DNA of 5,680 nucleotides, from positions 1 through 5,680 of the forward strand of contig JAGHBM010000038.1 in assembly GCA_021160955.1 (NCBI GenBank). Direction: 5' to 3'. The position numbers and the translations under genes were made by a program. The notes under the pieces are model-generated. The model did no database searches. It had not been told where the DNA came from and saw nothing but the letters and a program-made list of their open reading frames with translations. The number at the start of each line of letters is the position of its first letter. Within the stretch, counting starts at the first letter, position 1. Of this stretch, positions 4,952 through 5,680 are shown piece after piece. The DNA comes from Candidatus Aenigmatarchaeota archaeon (GTDB taxonomy: Archaea; Aenigmatarchaeota; Aenigmatarchaeia; PWEA01; JAGHBM01).

Positions 4952-5368
4952 ATGCCAACGATTGGATTGGAAATAACGTCGATTAATGCAAAAAGAGAAG
5001 AAGAGATGGGCAAAGAACTCAAGATAGATCATTTTCAAAAGATCAGAGATGTTAAGAAGAAGAAAATAGATGCCTTAGGTAAGGAAGTCCTTGAGATACT
5101 CTTCGAATACAAATGCACTTATGAGAACAGTGCTACTAAGAAAAACGTTGGAAAAATAGAATTTGAGGGAAAACTGTTTTACTTTATAGAAAACCTTGAG
5201 GAATCTTTGAAGAGTTGGAAAAAGAACAAGAGACTTCCTGATAACATCACAGTAGATGTTTTCAATAGGATAACCAGGACTTGTCTTACGAAGGCAATTG
5301 GACTCGCAGAGGACCTTAGACTGCCTCCTCCAATAAGATTCCCAACAGCGAGAATAAAGCAAAGTTAA
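4952..5368 (+). CDS. Conserved-looking archaeal protein, possibly SecB-like
   Basis: This soluble 138-residue protein has no signal or membrane segment. It starts with a strand motif (IGLEITSINAKRE), continues with beta-type segments (VLEILFEYKCTYEN at about 46-59, GKIEFEGKLFYF at 67-78), then an amphipathic ESLKSWKKN and LPDNI. It ends with a helix (TVDVFNRITRTCLTKAIGLAEDL at about 100-122) and a proline-rich finish (LPPPIRFP). The order of an antiparallel sheet with G-x-I-x-F-x-G, a Trp-containing segment, a long helix and an LPxPI tail recalls SecB-like export chaperones, for which archaeal homologues have been proposed. I cannot confirm this by eye. The ATG at 4952 is set by GGTGAGAT four bases earlier, overlapping the previous stop codon. 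Its linkage to a tiny membrane protein would suit a chaperone acting at the membrane. Confidence 0.85.
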   Translation: MPTIGLEITSINAKREEEMGKELKIDHFQKIRDVKKKKIDALGKEVLEILFEYKCTYENSATKKNVGKIEFEGKLFYFIENLEESLKSWKKNKRLPDNITVDVFNRITRTCLTKAIGLAEDLRLPPPIRFPTARIKQS

Positions 5369-5382
5369 GAAAGCAAATCGAA

Positions 5383-5390
5383 GGGTGATG
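5383..5390 (+). promoter_or_regulatory. Ribosome binding site of the 41-aa ORF
   Basis: The sequence gggtgatg, a close match to the archaeal GGTGAT site, lies two bases before the ATG at 5393. It is the third such site in the cluster and the main reason for accepting the short ORF that follows. Confidence 0.65.
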
Positions 5391-5392
5391 GA

Positions 5393-5518
5393 ATGATATG
5401 GGGAGACGAAAAGGCCCTTATAGAAGCATTTACAAATCCAAACTCTAAACCTTTGATGAAGGAAATAATCGAAGGGATCGATAAAATCGCAGGTTATTAT
5501 CATTATCAAAAGATGTGA
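5393..5518 (+). CDS. Small acidic/basic ORF of 41 residues, unknown function
   Basis: The ORF lies 24 bases after the possible SecB-like gene and has a strong GGGTGATG site. The product opens with MIWGDEKALIEAF, has a central NPNSKPLMKEI turn-helix, and ends in an aromatic-rich tail (GYYHYQKM). It has no cysteine pair, signal peptide or membrane segment. I recognise no family. It appears to be the last gene of the cluster, since only non-coding sequence with an inverted repeat follows. Confidence 0.6.
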   Translation: MIWGDEKALIEAFTNPNSKPLMKEIIEGIDKIAGYYHYQKM

Positions 5519-5680
5519 AATTGATTACCTCAGAAAACACATTAAAACCCTCATTTGGCAAAAATAAGCCGTTATAACGGCTTTCACGCCAAATAACTCT
5601 TTCTCCTTTTGTTTTTCTTGTGAGCCTTTGCACAAACTCTCACATTTTCGTGTGGTTAAAACACATATTCTATAAAATAT
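5519..5680. other. Non-coding end region with nested inverted repeat
   Basis: No convincing gene is present. The stretch holds the terminator-like repeat at 5553-5594, a pyrimidine-rich run (5595-5619), a smaller 6-bp inverted repeat tgtgag/ctcaca (5619-5624 with 5639-5644), and a minus-strand TATA-like TTTTATAG (5677-5670). The last may drive a short minus-strand transcript towards the inverted repeat. Confidence 0.5.
5553..5594. terminator. Nested inverted repeat, probable bidirectional terminator
   Basis: A perfect 18-bp palindrome, aagccgttataacggctt (5566-5583), is enclosed by a second 7-bp inverted pair, atttggc (5553-5559) and gccaaat (5588-5594). Together they form a two-tier hairpin. 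On the plus strand it is followed by a T-rich tract (5599-5619) and so can end the 4798-5518 cluster. On the minus strand the inner hairpin is followed at once by ATTTTT. An operator or other protein-binding dyad is an alternative reading. Confidence 0.55.

Noticed and set aside
5075..5509. 144-codon minus-strand frame opposite the possible SecB-like gene
   Set aside because: It is antisense to a gene with a well-placed GGTGAGAT site and proper codon pattern, and shows no domain of its own.
5553..5594. End of an insertion sequence
   Set aside because: The inverted arms face each other within 42 bp, with no transposase or second copy in the window; a hairpin or terminator explains them better.

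Overview
This is an AT-rich archaeal window. The evidence is an archaeal-type alanyl-tRNA synthetase with an N-terminal zinc knuckle, archaeal Shine-Dalgarno sites of the GGTGAT type, TATA-like boxes about 25-30 nt ahead of transcription or translation starts, a tRNA-Gln with an A1-U72 first pair, and tRNA introns flanked by bulge-helix-type structures. The very small genes, tight overlaps and unusual tRNA introns would suit a small-genome (DPANN-like) lineage, but the sequence seen here does not settle the phylum.

Layout. Positions 61-2923 (+) hold alaS and an overlapping 54-residue coiled-coil ORF. Converging on it is a 58-residue zinc-ribbon gene (3121-2945, -) with its own TATA box. From 4392 down to 3196 (-) lies a compact three-gene run: an Mth938/DUF498-family protein, a membrane-anchored thioredoxin-fold protein without its CxxC, and a membrane-anchored PD-(D/E)xK nuclease of the Holliday-junction-resolvase-like kind (COG4741 type). 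Sixteen bases upstream of that run sits a 292-nt tRNA-Gln(CUG) gene (4700-4409, -). Its mature sequence of 76 nt, with encoded CCA, is split by two large introns, 81 nt in the D-loop and 135 nt in the T-loop. Divergent from the tRNA, a well-formed TATA box and GGGGTGAT site drive a three-gene cluster on the + strand (4798-5518): a 49-aa single-span membrane protein, a 138-aa protein with possible SecB-like character, and a 41-aa ORF. The right end (5519-5680) is non-coding as far as I can tell and carries a striking nested inverted repeat.

The most notable object is the tRNA gene. The anticodon loop, the usual intron site, is intact. The two introns instead interrupt the D-loop and T-loop, the two loops that join to form the tRNA elbow. 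Removing them restores a textbook tRNA-Gln. Next in interest is the coiled-coil ORF fused by overlap to alaS, which resembles the helical linker of AlaRS itself.
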